Part shown: piece after piece, positions 16,328 through 24,564 of the stretch | How positions within the stretch are numbered: the first letter of the stretch is position 1 | Layout of the letters: each line of letters begins with the position of its first letter | Assembly (NCBI GenBank): GCA_028818695.1 | Contig: JAPPNK010000030.1 | Span: 62,001-126,000, forward strand | Reading direction: 5' to 3' | DNA from: Candidatus Poribacteria bacterium | GTDB lineage: Bacteria; Poribacteria; WGA-4E; GCA-2687025 | DNA: 64,000 nt | Notes under the pieces: generated by a model | Told to the model about the DNA's origin: nothing | The model's input: the letters and a program-made list of their open reading frames with translations, nothing else | Database searches by the model: none | Position numbers and translations under genes: made by a program

Positions 16328-17742
16328 CGGAACGCGCCGCGCCGGCCGATTTCACCTATACGAAGCTGCTTAAGAGGCTGGCGCCCGCCGCGGCTGCAGT
16401 CGCCGCGTGCCTGTCGCTGCTCCTGCTTGGGAGCTGGACGAATCAACATGAGTGGGCGGTCGGCTGGCTTCGCCGGCGGTTTGACGGGCTGAACCCGCTG
16501 CCGTTCACTCTCTGGATGGGGCTGGAGAGAGGCGGCGTCCTGATTGCGTTGAGCGTCCTTGCCGCGCTCATTCGATTCATTCGCCAAAAGGCGTCTTCAA
16601 CCAAGCGGGAGAACGAAGAGACCAATCCGCCGGAGAAGCTGAAGCTGTTTCAAAGGTTCATGGTCTGTTTCGCTTCGTTCTTCGCTGTCAACTCCCCCTT
16701 GACCTATGCGCTTCAGATCCCCGCGCTCCTGCTGTTGAAGCTGCTTGGGGCGGGCGCCGGGACGCTGACAGCGGCGTCGGTCTTCGTCTGCGCAGCGTTT
16801 GTTTATAAGAAAAAATACGAGAAAAAGGGCGGCTCCCGCTGGTTGAGAACCCTGCAGGGGGCTGTCGGAGGCGTTTATACAGGCTTCGCCTTTGCGCATT
16901 GGATTGGCTCCTCTTGGTGGACGGCGCTGTGGACGACCGCGGCTCTCTACGCCGCCTCGCTTCTGACGCTTTTTGCGCTTTTCACATTGGCAGCGGCGGC
17001 GCTTCAGATACGAGATCTTTCCAAGGATGCGCTGGAATATTGGAAATGGACGGCGGGGGTCGCGGTCGCAACGGCGTTATGGCTCTGGTTCGGCGGCTCG
17101 CTTGAATGGACGGTCGGCTGGCTTGAGCATAGATATATGGATCGCTCGGCATGGTCGTTCTGCTGGCGCATTGCAGTGGAAAGGGTCGCCGTTTCGCTCC
17201 TGGTCATGATTGCCATACATCCATTTAAAGACAGGCTTGAGGCGCTTCTCCCTGACGCAAAAGAGAAAAAGAAAAAGAAGAAGTCCGATTCTAAAACGAC
17301 GCCTGAAGAGACGGCGTCTGCCTTTAACTTGGAGATAGGCCGCGTTGCCTTCAAGGTTGCGGCAGTCGCTCCCGTCGGCGAGACGATCGCGCTGCAGGCT
17401 CTCATCATCGCGCCGTTGAGCGCTCTCGGCGCCGACATCGGAACGCAGACGGTCGTTTCGGCGCTGCTGTTTGCGCTGGCGCACTGGAGAACATCGCCCG
17501 TCCAAGCGATTGTCGCGGGGCTGCCGTGCGGGGTCTATTTCGGGTTTATGTTCGCGTTTTGGTATCCTCAGTCGATCTGGACAGCTCTATGGGTTACGGC
17601 GCTGTCGCACTCATTGACCAACCTGTTGACGATCTTCTCGGGAATACCCATCTTCATCTTCAAGTACAAGGCGTGGAGCGAAAAGCATGAAAAGAAAAAG
17701 AGCGCGAAAAACGACAGCAAAGCTGAAACCGACGCAGCATGA
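16324..17742 (+). CDS. Internally duplicated CPBP-family membrane protein, copy 3
   Basis: 472 aa, overlapping copy 2 by ATGA. It differs from copy 2 mainly in the first third (ADFTYTKLL, FDGLNPLPFTLWMGLERGG, a four-residue insertion KKYEKKGGSRW) and is otherwise nearly identical, with the same E/H/H-N motif set in the C-terminal half. The shared tail and 3' block suggest recent duplication or gene conversion between copies. Function unknown; CPBP proteins elsewhere act in bacteriocin immunity, protease signalling or as scaffolds. Confidence 0.75.
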   Translation: MTERAAPADFTYTKLLKRLAPAAAAVAACLSLLLLGSWTNQHEWAVGWLRRRFDGLNPLPFTLWMGLERGGVLIALSVLAALIRFIRQKASSTKRENEETNPPEKLKLFQRFMVCFASFFAVNSPLTYALQIPALLLLKLLGAGAGTLTAASVFVCAAFVYKKKYEKKGGSRWLRTLQGAVGGVYTGFAFAHWIGSSWWTALWTTAALYAASLLTLFALFTLAAAALQIRDLSKDALEYWKWTAGVAVATALWLWFGGSLEWTVGWLEHRYMDRSAWSFCWRIAVERVAVSLLVMIAIHPFKDRLEALLPDAKEKKKKKKSDSKTTPEETASAFNLEIGRVAFKVAAVAPVGETIALQALIIAPLSALGADIGTQTVVSALLFALAHWRTSPVQAIVAGLPCGVYFGFMFAFWYPQSIWTALWVTALSHSLTNLLTIFSGIPIFIFKYKAWSEKHEKKKSAKNDSKAETDAA

Positions 17743-17820
17743 TGGAACGCGCCGCCTCGATTAACTTCGCCTACATAAAACAGCTCAAAAAACGGATCCC
17801 CGCCGCCCGCCGCGCCGACT
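17739..17820 (+). pseudogene. Truncated fourth copy of the CPBP gene
   Basis: ATGATGGAACGCGCCGC restarts at the ATGA overlap exactly as in the other copies, followed by INFAYIKQLKKRIPAA, which parallels GFTYKKLLKRLAPAA. Homology then stops and the frame runs on only to 17939 into unrelated DNA. It is a remnant left by deletion or unequal crossover. Confidence 0.7.
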
Positions 17821-17914
17821 GCCAATCTAGGGTGAGGGGAGGAATAATGGCTGGCAGAGTCGCAGAAATGCCGTTTCTGCTGTATGATGTTTTTAACAAA
17901 CAGAGGAGAAGCGC

Positions 17915-18754
17915 ATGCCGTTCACCATCGCCGCGTTGACGGACGAAATCAGCGAAGATTTCCAAGAAGCGGTCGACATAGCCCTAGAATGGGGCATCCA
18001 GCACATCGAGCTCCACAACGTATGGGGCAAGAATATCTGCGACGCCAGCGACGCTGAAATCAGCCGCGTCCTGCGCATCGTCCGAGAAAACGGGCTGGCC
18101 GTCGTCGCCATCGATTCGCTGACGCTGCGCGCCGACCTGGACGACGACGACGAATACGCGCGGCATATGGAGCATCTGAAGCGGTCGATAGAATTGACGC
18201 GCCTTTTTGACGCGCGGATGGCGCGCCTGTTTTCGTTTTGGAAGCGGGGCGATCTCGACAACGAAGCGACATGGGAGCGCATCTTTGAAAAAATGGAGCT
18301 GCCGATACGCATCGCCGAAGCGGAAGGCGCGACGCTCGGCTTTGAAAACGTGTCGTCGGGAAATATCGGCGCGAGCGGCGACATTGAGCGGCTGCTGGAG
18401 CGGTTCCCGTCGCCCGCCCTTCAGCTGATATGGGACCCTGGGAACGCCTATGCGGCGGGGGATGCGCGCTCGGCGCTGGAGGGTTATGAGGCGGTGCGGG
18501 AGCGGGTTGTGAACGTTCATATCAAGGACGCCGCTTTTGTGAAAGGGAAGCGCGTTTGGCTGCCTGTCGGGGAGGGGGAGGTGGAGTATCCGCCTTTTTT
18601 GGCGGCGCTGGCGCGGGACGGGTACGAGGGAGTCCTGTCGCTTGAGACGCATTTTCGTCCGCCGAGCGGCAACCGCGCCGAAGGCTCCAAAGCGGCGCTG
18701 GACGGACTGCTAGCTGCCATCGCGGAGGCGTCAACGCTGATGAAGGCGAAATGA
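17915..18754 (+). CDS. Sugar phosphate isomerase/epimerase (xylose isomerase-like TIM barrel)
   Basis: 279 aa. AP-endonuclease-2/xylose-isomerase-like barrel features: EWGIQHIELHNVWG, GATLGFENVSSG, LIWDPGNAY, VVNVHIKDA, YEGVLSLETHF; the E, D, H and E metal ligands are at the expected strand ends. The start has AGAGGAG 6 nt upstream. Substrate unknown; the family isomerizes or epimerizes sugars and polyols. It begins about 95 nt after the truncated CPBP copy. Confidence 0.85.
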   Translation: MPFTIAALTDEISEDFQEAVDIALEWGIQHIELHNVWGKNICDASDAEISRVLRIVRENGLAVVAIDSLTLRADLDDDDEYARHMEHLKRSIELTRLFDARMARLFSFWKRGDLDNEATWERIFEKMELPIRIAEAEGATLGFENVSSGNIGASGDIERLLERFPSPALQLIWDPGNAYAAGDARSALEGYEAVRERVVNVHIKDAAFVKGKRVWLPVGEGEVEYPPFLAALARDGYEGVLSLETHFRPPSGNRAEGSKAALDGLLAAIAEASTLMKAK

Positions 18755-18854
18755 CGCGCGCCGCATGCTGCGCGGGAATCGTTAGAGTCCTTGAGCAAGG
18801 GACGAGTATGAAAGCGTATCGTTTTCTAAAACATCCAGAAGGGAGGCGTTTGAC

Positions 18855-18911
18855 ATGCGCGGAGTGAAGCAGTACCATATGCCCTATCAATGGGCGGGGT
18901 CCAGGCTATGA
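18855..18911 (+). CDS. Possible 18-codon leader ORF coupled to the next gene
   Basis: ATG at 18855 has GGGAGG 8 nt upstream and encodes 18 residues (MRGVKQYHMPYQWAGSRL). Its TGA (18909-18911) overlaps the ATG at 18908 of the membrane protein gene, which otherwise lacks a good ribosome site. An overlapping 19-codon ORF at 18808-18867 (MKAYRFLKHPEGRRLTCAE) is also possible. Coupled translation is inferred. Confidence 0.4.
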   Translation: MRGVKQYHMPYQWAGSRL

Positions 18912-19501
18912 ACGCTCGATGGTTTATCGCTTTAAAAGAATACGGGGCGGGTCTGGCGGGCGGCGTCCTGATCGGAGGAGCCGCGCTTCTCTTCGGAAAC
19001 ACCGCGTTGAGATGGACAGCTCTCGCTATCGGCGGATGGGCAGTCGACCTGTCCTCGTTGACCGCCCTTCTGCTTCTCGCAGCGGCGGCGTCTATCGGAA
19101 GCGGGGAGTCGATCTACCGCCTCGCGCGGCGGGAAAAGCCTGAATGGGGCAAGCGCGCCCGGCGGCAGATCTGGAAAGGCGGCTTTCTCGGACCGACCGC
19201 CGTCATCGCCATTCTACAGGTGATGGAGCTGGACTGGCGAGCGGTCGCCCAGCCCGCCCTGAACGAGGGATTTCTATGGCGCGCCCTGAAACTGTTTATC
19301 GCCGGCTTTCAGTATCTCATCACCGCCCCGCTTCGACTCATCGTGTATGAATTCGGCATACCGGCTGAAGTCCCGATGATTCTGGCGATACCGGTCGGCG
19401 CCCTGCTGGTGCGGTATTTTGGACATCCTGAAAATATGTTGGACGCGACTCCAACCAACAACGAGGAGACGCCCAATGACGCAGCCCCTCAACAGAGCTG
19501 A
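18908..19501 (+). CDS. Small integral membrane protein, unknown
   Basis: About 197 aa. Two long hydrophobic stretches near the N-terminus (AGLAGGVLIGGAALLFG, LTALLLLAAAASIG), a basic loop (RREKPEWGKRARRQIWK), then two or more further segments (FLGPTAVIAILQVM, VPMILAIPVGALLVRYF). No family recognised. The start at 18908 was chosen because the leader ORF stop overlaps it; ATG 18890 is the alternative. Its 3' end overlaps purF by 26 nt, so the two are cotranscribed. Confidence 0.6.
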   Translation: MNARWFIALKEYGAGLAGGVLIGGAALLFGNTALRWTALAIGGWAVDLSSLTALLLLAAAASIGSGESIYRLARREKPEWGKRARRQIWKGGFLGPTAVIAILQVMELDWRAVAQPALNEGFLWRALKLFIAGFQYLITAPLRLIVYEFGIPAEVPMILAIPVGALLVRYFGHPENMLDATPTNNEETPNDAAPQQS

Positions 19502-20909
19502 CGACAAGCCGCGCGACGAATGCGGCGTGTTCGGAGTGTTTGGACATCAGCAGGCGGCGCAACTCGCCTATATCGGACTCTACGCGCTTCAACACCGCGG
19601 ACAAGAAAGCGCCGGCATCGTCGCATTCGACGGAACCGCATTCAACTCCCATAAGGGCATGGGGCTGGTCGAACGGGTCTTCAGCGCCGAAAGACTGGAG
19701 CGGCTCCACGGCTCCCACGCCCTTGGACACAACCGTTACTCCACCGCAGGGCAGAGCAGCCTTCTGAACGCGCAGCCGTTCCTGATGCAATACGCCCTCG
19801 GTCCGCTCGCCATCGCCCACAACGGCAACTTCACCAACGCGTTCGATATACGCTCCCACCTGCAAACGCACGGGCAGCTGTTCACCACCACCTCCGACAC
19901 CGAAATTATCGCCCATATGATCGCCGGCTCCAGAGAGAATATGCTGGAGAACCGCATCATCGACGCGCTCAAGGAGCTGAGCGGCGCCTACTCGCTTCTG
20001 TGCCTTGGACAGGACATCATGGCGGCGGTGCGCGATCCGCACGGGTTCCGTCCGCTCTGGATGGGCAAGCTGGACGACGCCGTTCTCTTTGCGTCCGAGA
20101 CGTGCGCGCTGGACGCCGTCGAAGCGGAGGTCTTGCGGGAGGTGGAGCCGGGCGAGATCGTCATTGTCACCGAAGCGGGCGTCGGCAGCGCGCGGCTGCA
20201 TAGCCCCGTCCAGCGGGCGCACTGCGTTTTTGAGCTGCTGTACCTGTCGCGCCCTGACAGCGTCGTCTTCTCCGAATCGGTCGCGCAGCGCCGGAAAGAT
20301 TTTGGGCGGCGGCTCGCCAAAGAATGCCCGGCGGACGCGGACATTGTGATCGGAATGCCCGAATCGGCGAACGCGGCGGCTCTCGGATACGCGCGCGAAG
20401 CCGGCATTCGATTCGATTACGGCGTCGCGCGGAATCAGTATGTCGGGCGGACGTTCATTCAGCCGTCGCAGCGGGAGCGCGAATTCTCGGTCAACATCAA
20501 AATCAACCCGATCAAATCGGTCTTGCAGGGACAGCGAGTCGCGCTCATTGACGATTCGCTTCAGCGCGGAACGACGCTGCGCAAGAGCGTTCAGAAGATA
20601 CGCGAGGCGGGCGCTCAGGAGGTGCATGTCCGCATCGCCGCTCCGCCGACGCAGTTTCCCTGTTTTTACGGGGTTGACATACCGACGCGGCAGGAGCTGA
20701 TTGCAAGCGACCGCGCCGTTGAGGAGGTGCGCGACTACATCCGCGCCGACTCGCTGGGATATTTGAGCATCGAAGGGATGCTTTCATGCCTCTCCGAGCC
20801 GGACGCATACTGCGCCGCCTGTTTTGACGGCGTCTATCCGACCGAGCACACAGGGCAGAAGCTGCTTCAGCTCAGTTTTGATTTCACCCAGGACCGCGAT
20901 CGGGAATAG
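19476..20909 (+). CDS. purF: Amidophosphoribosyltransferase
   Basis: First committed step of purine synthesis (PRPP plus glutamine to phosphoribosylamine). 477 aa from the ATG at 19476 (GAGGAG 7 nt upstream). The catalytic Cys lies in DECGVFGVFG after a short propeptide, as in Bacillus-type enzymes. LQHRGQESAG and NRYSTAG mark the Ntn glutaminase; RVALIDDSLQRGTTLRK is the PRPP loop. Cysteines in HCVFELLYLSRPDS, PCFYGVDIPT and YCAACFDGVYPT match the 4Fe-4S ligands of the iron-sulfur PurF subtype. Confidence 0.96.
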   Translation: MTQPLNRADDKPRDECGVFGVFGHQQAAQLAYIGLYALQHRGQESAGIVAFDGTAFNSHKGMGLVERVFSAERLERLHGSHALGHNRYSTAGQSSLLNAQPFLMQYALGPLAIAHNGNFTNAFDIRSHLQTHGQLFTTTSDTEIIAHMIAGSRENMLENRIIDALKELSGAYSLLCLGQDIMAAVRDPHGFRPLWMGKLDDAVLFASETCALDAVEAEVLREVEPGEIVIVTEAGVGSARLHSPVQRAHCVFELLYLSRPDSVVFSESVAQRRKDFGRRLAKECPADADIVIGMPESANAAALGYAREAGIRFDYGVARNQYVGRTFIQPSQREREFSVNIKINPIKSVLQGQRVALIDDSLQRGTTLRKSVQKIREAGAQEVHVRIAAPPTQFPCFYGVDIPTRQELIASDRAVEEVRDYIRADSLGYLSIEGMLSCLSEPDAYCAACFDGVYPTEHTGQKLLQLSFDFTQDRDRE

Positions 20910-20936
20910 AGCCGCCGGCGCCGTCTAGAAAGCGGA

Positions 20937-21800
20937 TTGAACTTGCTAAGCCTCGCGCTACAAATTCTGTTCGGGGCGGGTTTTAACGTCGGCGTCAAGG
21001 CGGCGTCGATTCGCAAGCGCGACATGATCTATGTCGGCGGGCTGAATTACATCGCCGCGGCGATTCTTTGCTCCGCCTGGCTCGCGGGTCGATACTTCAT
21101 CGGCGGGGGCGCGGTCTCGGTCGGCAGGTCGGGCGCCGTTTTCGGAACGCTGAACGGCATAGGGTATTTTTCGGCGTATTTTTTTCTGGTTAAAGGCATT
21201 CAGCATCAGGGTCTCGCGGCGACGCGCGCCGTTGGAGGGCTTGCCGTTCTGCTGCCCGTCCTCGCGTCGATGCTTGTATGGGGGGAGCAGCCGTCCGTTG
21301 CGCAGGGGGTTGGAGCTCTCGTCGCCGCTTTCTCTGCGGCGCTGCTGGATGCGCGGCGCAACCTTCTCGGCGAAATCAAGCGCGGCATGTGGATACAGAT
21401 GTTCATCTTTTTCATGCTGTCGGGCGGCTCGCGCGTCGCGGCGAAAGCGTTCAACGAGGCGGACGCGCCGGACGAGAAGCTGTTTTATACGTTGATGGTG
21501 TATGTGTCGTCGGGTCTTTTTTCGGTTGTCATGCTGGCGTTTCATAAACGGAAGCCGCGCGCGGAGGAGTTTTTATGGGGAATATGCATCGGGGCGTGCA
21601 ACATGCTGCAGGTGATTTTCATGCTGCGCGCCTTAGAGGAGATACCCGGCATCATCATGTTTCCGACGGCGGCGGCAGGCGGGTTGATCGTCTCGTCGCT
21701 GTCCGCCGCCGCTCTTGGGGAACGGCCGTCAGGGCGCGTTTGGTCGGGCGTCGGCGCGTCGGCTGCCGCCGTGATTTTATTGAACTGGAAACAAGGCTAA
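20937..21800 (+). CDS. EamA/DMT-superfamily transporter
   Basis: 287 aa with about ten hydrophobic helices in two related halves, the drug/metabolite transporter layout (LNGIGYFSAYFFLVKGIQHQGLAATRAVGGLAVLLPVLAS, and the C-terminal EIPGIIMFPTAAAGGLIVSSL ... LGERPSG). The start is a TTG at 20937, with another TTG two codons on; neither has a strong ribosome site. Substrate cannot be predicted. It follows purF by 27 nt and may be cotranscribed. Confidence 0.8.
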   Translation: MNLLSLALQILFGAGFNVGVKAASIRKRDMIYVGGLNYIAAAILCSAWLAGRYFIGGGAVSVGRSGAVFGTLNGIGYFSAYFFLVKGIQHQGLAATRAVGGLAVLLPVLASMLVWGEQPSVAQGVGALVAAFSAALLDARRNLLGEIKRGMWIQMFIFFMLSGGSRVAAKAFNEADAPDEKLFYTLMVYVSSGLFSVVMLAFHKRKPRAEEFLWGICIGACNMLQVIFMLRALEEIPGIIMFPTAAAGGLIVSSLSAAALGERPSGRVWSGVGASAAAVILLNWKQG

Positions 21801-21832
21801 CGCGCGGAAAGAACGGATAAACCTCTCCTGTC

Positions 21833-21994
21833 GGCAGTCTCTACAGACAATGATTTGATTTTAGAAAGCCGTTTTAGAATGCGGAAGCTGTCTAGGAGAA
21901 CTCTAGATTCCCGCACGTTTTACCGCAAGGGCGGGAATGACGCTCTGTACGATTTGAACAGGATTTTCGTATATCGTCGTTTGTAAAGAATACT
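21833..21994 (+). mobile_element. MITE-like element, family 1, copy A
   Basis: About 162 bp with imperfect terminal inverted repeats (left GGCAGTCTCTACAGACAATG; right the complement of a diverged copy), conserved inner segments (GATTTGATTTTAGA, TTTTAGAATGCGGAAGCTGT, AGGAGAACTCTAGATTCCCGC) and the central GGGAAT palindrome. The flanks CTCCTGTC and CTCCGTC resemble an eroded target duplication. It occupies most of the 21801-22023 gap and has no coding capacity. Confidence 0.7.
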
Positions 21995-22023
21995 CTCCGT
22001 CTTTAGGAGAGGCGCCGTCCTCG

Positions 22024-23058
22024 TCAACGCTTTTCGCCAATCTTCTCTGCGGCTGCTGAGCGCAGGCGCGCCGTCCCTTCAAAATCCGTCAGCGCGCCGT
22101 ATGCGACCGCTTGCGCCGTCTGCTCAAAACGTTTCATCCGATTTTGCCAGTACTGGTCATGCGCATTCTCCGCGTCTGCAGGCGGCGCAAGTCCGCCCCG
22201 AAGAAGACGCTCCGCCGTCAGACACTGGAACACAAACAGATGCGCCTCCAGCGCGGAAGGTTCAAAAAAAACAACGCCCTCCAACGCCTCCGGCGTCAAG
22301 GCGCACACAAACGACCCGGACGGATCGCGCGCCCCAAGCGCGTATAAATAATGCGCAAGACGCCGCTCCGTCCAGTCCCACCCGACCGCCGAAAAGTCCA
22401 CATACACGGCTCGGCTCGGCGTTATGAGCAGGTTTCGCGCGTTGTAGTCGAGCGAACCCATCGTCGGCTGCGCGTTTTGAATCGCCGCATAAACCGCCTC
22501 CCATTCGGCGTTTCCCGCGGGAGGTTCCGCCCCGACGCGTTCGCAGAGCGCGTTGTAACCGATGCGCGCCTCCGTCAAGATATGCGCAAAATCGGCTCCG
22601 AGATAGGCGTCGTAATCATGGTCAAACGCAAACGGCTCCGTCTCTGAAATGCGCGCCTCCAAAGCCCGTTCAATCTGCTCAAGCGCGGCGAGCGCCTTTG
22701 GAGCGGCTTTGCGGGCGGCGTCCGGGTCGCGCTGCGCGAGGTCGTCCAGAGCCGCGCCGCGTATCCATTCGGACGCGAGATAGCCCGCCTCCATGTCGAC
22801 CGCTTTCACGGCGGGGGTCGGGGCGCGCATCTCTTCAAGGAGCGTCAGGACGGCGGCTTCGGTTTCAAGCGCGTCATGTCCGCCGCGCGTTTGGGCGGCT
22901 CGATAGATGTGCTGTTTTACGGCGTATTCGCGTCCGCTTTCGGCTTTTACGCGCCATACGCGCGTCGTTCCGAGGGCGTGCCGCGCAACCTGTTCGACAG
23001 CGCTGACCGTTTCGCCAAGCCGCTCAGCAAACGATTCTGCCCAAGAAGGTAAGATCAC
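22024..23058 (-). CDS. Aminoglycoside phosphotransferase (APH)-like kinase-fold protein
   Basis: 344 aa. The kinase fold is indicated by YAVKQHIY (probable ATP-lysine), YLASEWIRGAALDDL, GSLDYNARNLLI and AVYVDFSAVGWDW. The catalytic HxD of APH enzymes reads SLD here, with D, N and the DFS acidic residue kept. The GTG start at 23058 has GGAGG 5 nt upstream. Substrate unknown: small-molecule kinase or a protein of altered activity. Alone on the minus strand between a MITE-like element and the sigma-54 regulator. Confidence 0.75.
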   Translation of the reverse strand: MILPSWAESFAERLGETVSAVEQVARHALGTTRVWRVKAESGREYAVKQHIYRAAQTRGGHDALETEAAVLTLLEEMRAPTPAVKAVDMEAGYLASEWIRGAALDDLAQRDPDAARKAAPKALAALEQIERALEARISETEPFAFDHDYDAYLGADFAHILTEARIGYNALCERVGAEPPAGNAEWEAVYAAIQNAQPTMGSLDYNARNLLITPSRAVYVDFSAVGWDWTERRLAHYLYALGARDPSGSFVCALTPEALEGVVFFEPSALEAHLFVFQCLTAERLLRGGLAPPADAENAHDQYWQNRMKRFEQTAQAVAYGALTDFEGTARLRSAAAEKIGEKR

Positions 23059-23178
23059 CGCGTCCTCCGCAAGAAGAGGTTGCGGAACAGCATAGACGGT
23101 TTCAGGCGCGGGGGCAAGCCGCTCCCGCTCTTTCGCTCTATGCTCTCAGTTCCGCGTCTTGCTATTCTGCGCGGGGCG

Positions 23179-24564
23179 TCATAAGCCGTATGTTTTGATC
23201 TTGCGGAAAAGGGTTCGACGGCTGATCTCAAGGACGCGGGCGGCTTCAGCCTTGTTGCCGCCTGTGTATTCTAAGGTGGCGCGTATCGCCTCCTTTTCAA
23301 TCTCGCTCCACGGCATGCCCGCGGCGACATGCATGCGCTCTTCGTCCGCCTCCGCGTTGGAAGGCGGCGTCGGACGGCCGCTTTGAAGGATCCATTCCGG
23401 CAGATCGGGCAGCCCTAGAACAGATCCCTGCGCCGTAACAACCATCACCTCAATGCAATTTTTCAGCTCGCGCACATTGCCGTGCCACGGGTATTTCTCC
23501 AGCGCGCGCATCGCTTCGGGCTTGATGCCGGACGCCTCGGCGCCGGTCTCTTCAGCAAAATGATCAATGAAATGGCGCGTCAAAAGCGGAATGTCCTCAA
23601 CGCGCTCGCGCAGCGGCGGAATGCGGATTGTCCAGACGCGCAGGCGGTGGTACAGGTCGCCTCGAAACCGCCCCTCCTCCACCTCAAGCTCAAGGTCGCG
23701 GTTCGTGGTGGCGATGATGCGCACATCCACCCGTATCATCTTCTCGCCGCCGACCCGCTCAAACTCGCGCGTCTCCAGAGCGCGCAGCAGCTTTGATTGC
23801 TGCGCCAAAGACATCTCCCCAATCTCGTCCAGTAGCAGCGTTCCGCCGTCCGCCAGCTCAAAGCGGCCGCGCCGGCGGCGTTCCGCGCCCGTGAAGGCGC
23901 CCTGTTCATGTCCAAACAGCTCGCTCTCGATGAGCGCTTCGGGCAGCGCGGCGCAGTTGAACGGCACAAACGGACCCTTGCGCCGGACGCTGCGCGTATG
24001 GACGGCGCGCGCCGCGACCTCCTTGCCGACGCCGCTTTCGCCCATGATGAGACCCGTCGTCCCGGGCGACGCCGCCAAGCGTATGACGCTGCGGTACACC
24101 TCCTGCATGCGCGGCGACTTGCCGGTGAAACCGAGCTGCGCGCTGGGCGACTCAATCTGTCGGCGGAGCGCGCTGTTCTGGCGGGAGATGTCCAGATCGC
24201 GCAGCGCTTTTTGGACGGAAGCGCCCAGCTTCACCGTGTCGACAGGCTTCACTAAAAAATCATGCGCCCCGTCCGCCATGAGACGCGCGGCGGCGTCTCG
24301 GTCCAGCTGATTCGGCTCAACGGTCAAGATGACGGCGGTCTCTTCGCCGGCGGCGCGGACAGCGCGCAAGAGGCGCATTCCGCCGGAACGCATCGGCGCG
24401 ACGACCACATGGGGCGCCTCGTCTAGGAGACAGTTCAGCGCTTCCTCAACGCCGGCGGTCTGGACGGCTCGGCAGCCGACTTTTTCCGCGGCTGCGGCGA
24501 AGGAGCCGCGTTCGCGGGCATCCTCCTCCACAATCAGAACGGCGTAACGATCCGCGCCGTTCAC
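23179..24564 (-). CDS. NtrC-family sigma-54 activator with degenerate receiver
   Basis: 461 aa: receiver-like domain (8-120), AAA+ sigma-54 activator domain (about 143-375), C-terminal Fis-type HTH (NKAEAARVLEISRRTLFRKI). Walker A is GESGVGKE (175-182), Walker B LLLDEIGEM, and GAFTGA (222-227) is intact, so sigma-54 contact is expected. In the receiver the phospho-acceptor Asp is absent (HVVVAPMRSGG where DLVLLDL is usual), though the T and K switch residues remain. GTG start overlapping the mpg stop; translation coupled to mpg. Confidence 0.93.
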   Translation of the reverse strand: MNGADRYAVLIVEEDARERGSFAAAAEKVGCRAVQTAGVEEALNCLLDEAPHVVVAPMRSGGMRLLRAVRAAGEETAVILTVEPNQLDRDAAARLMADGAHDFLVKPVDTVKLGASVQKALRDLDISRQNSALRRQIESPSAQLGFTGKSPRMQEVYRSVIRLAASPGTTGLIMGESGVGKEVAARAVHTRSVRRKGPFVPFNCAALPEALIESELFGHEQGAFTGAERRRRGRFELADGGTLLLDEIGEMSLAQQSKLLRALETREFERVGGEKMIRVDVRIIATTNRDLELEVEEGRFRGDLYHRLRVWTIRIPPLRERVEDIPLLTRHFIDHFAEETGAEASGIKPEAMRALEKYPWHGNVRELKNCIEVMVVTAQGSVLGLPDLPEWILQSGRPTPPSNAEADEERMHVAAGMPWSEIEKEAIRATLEYTGGNKAEAARVLEISRRTLFRKIKTYGL

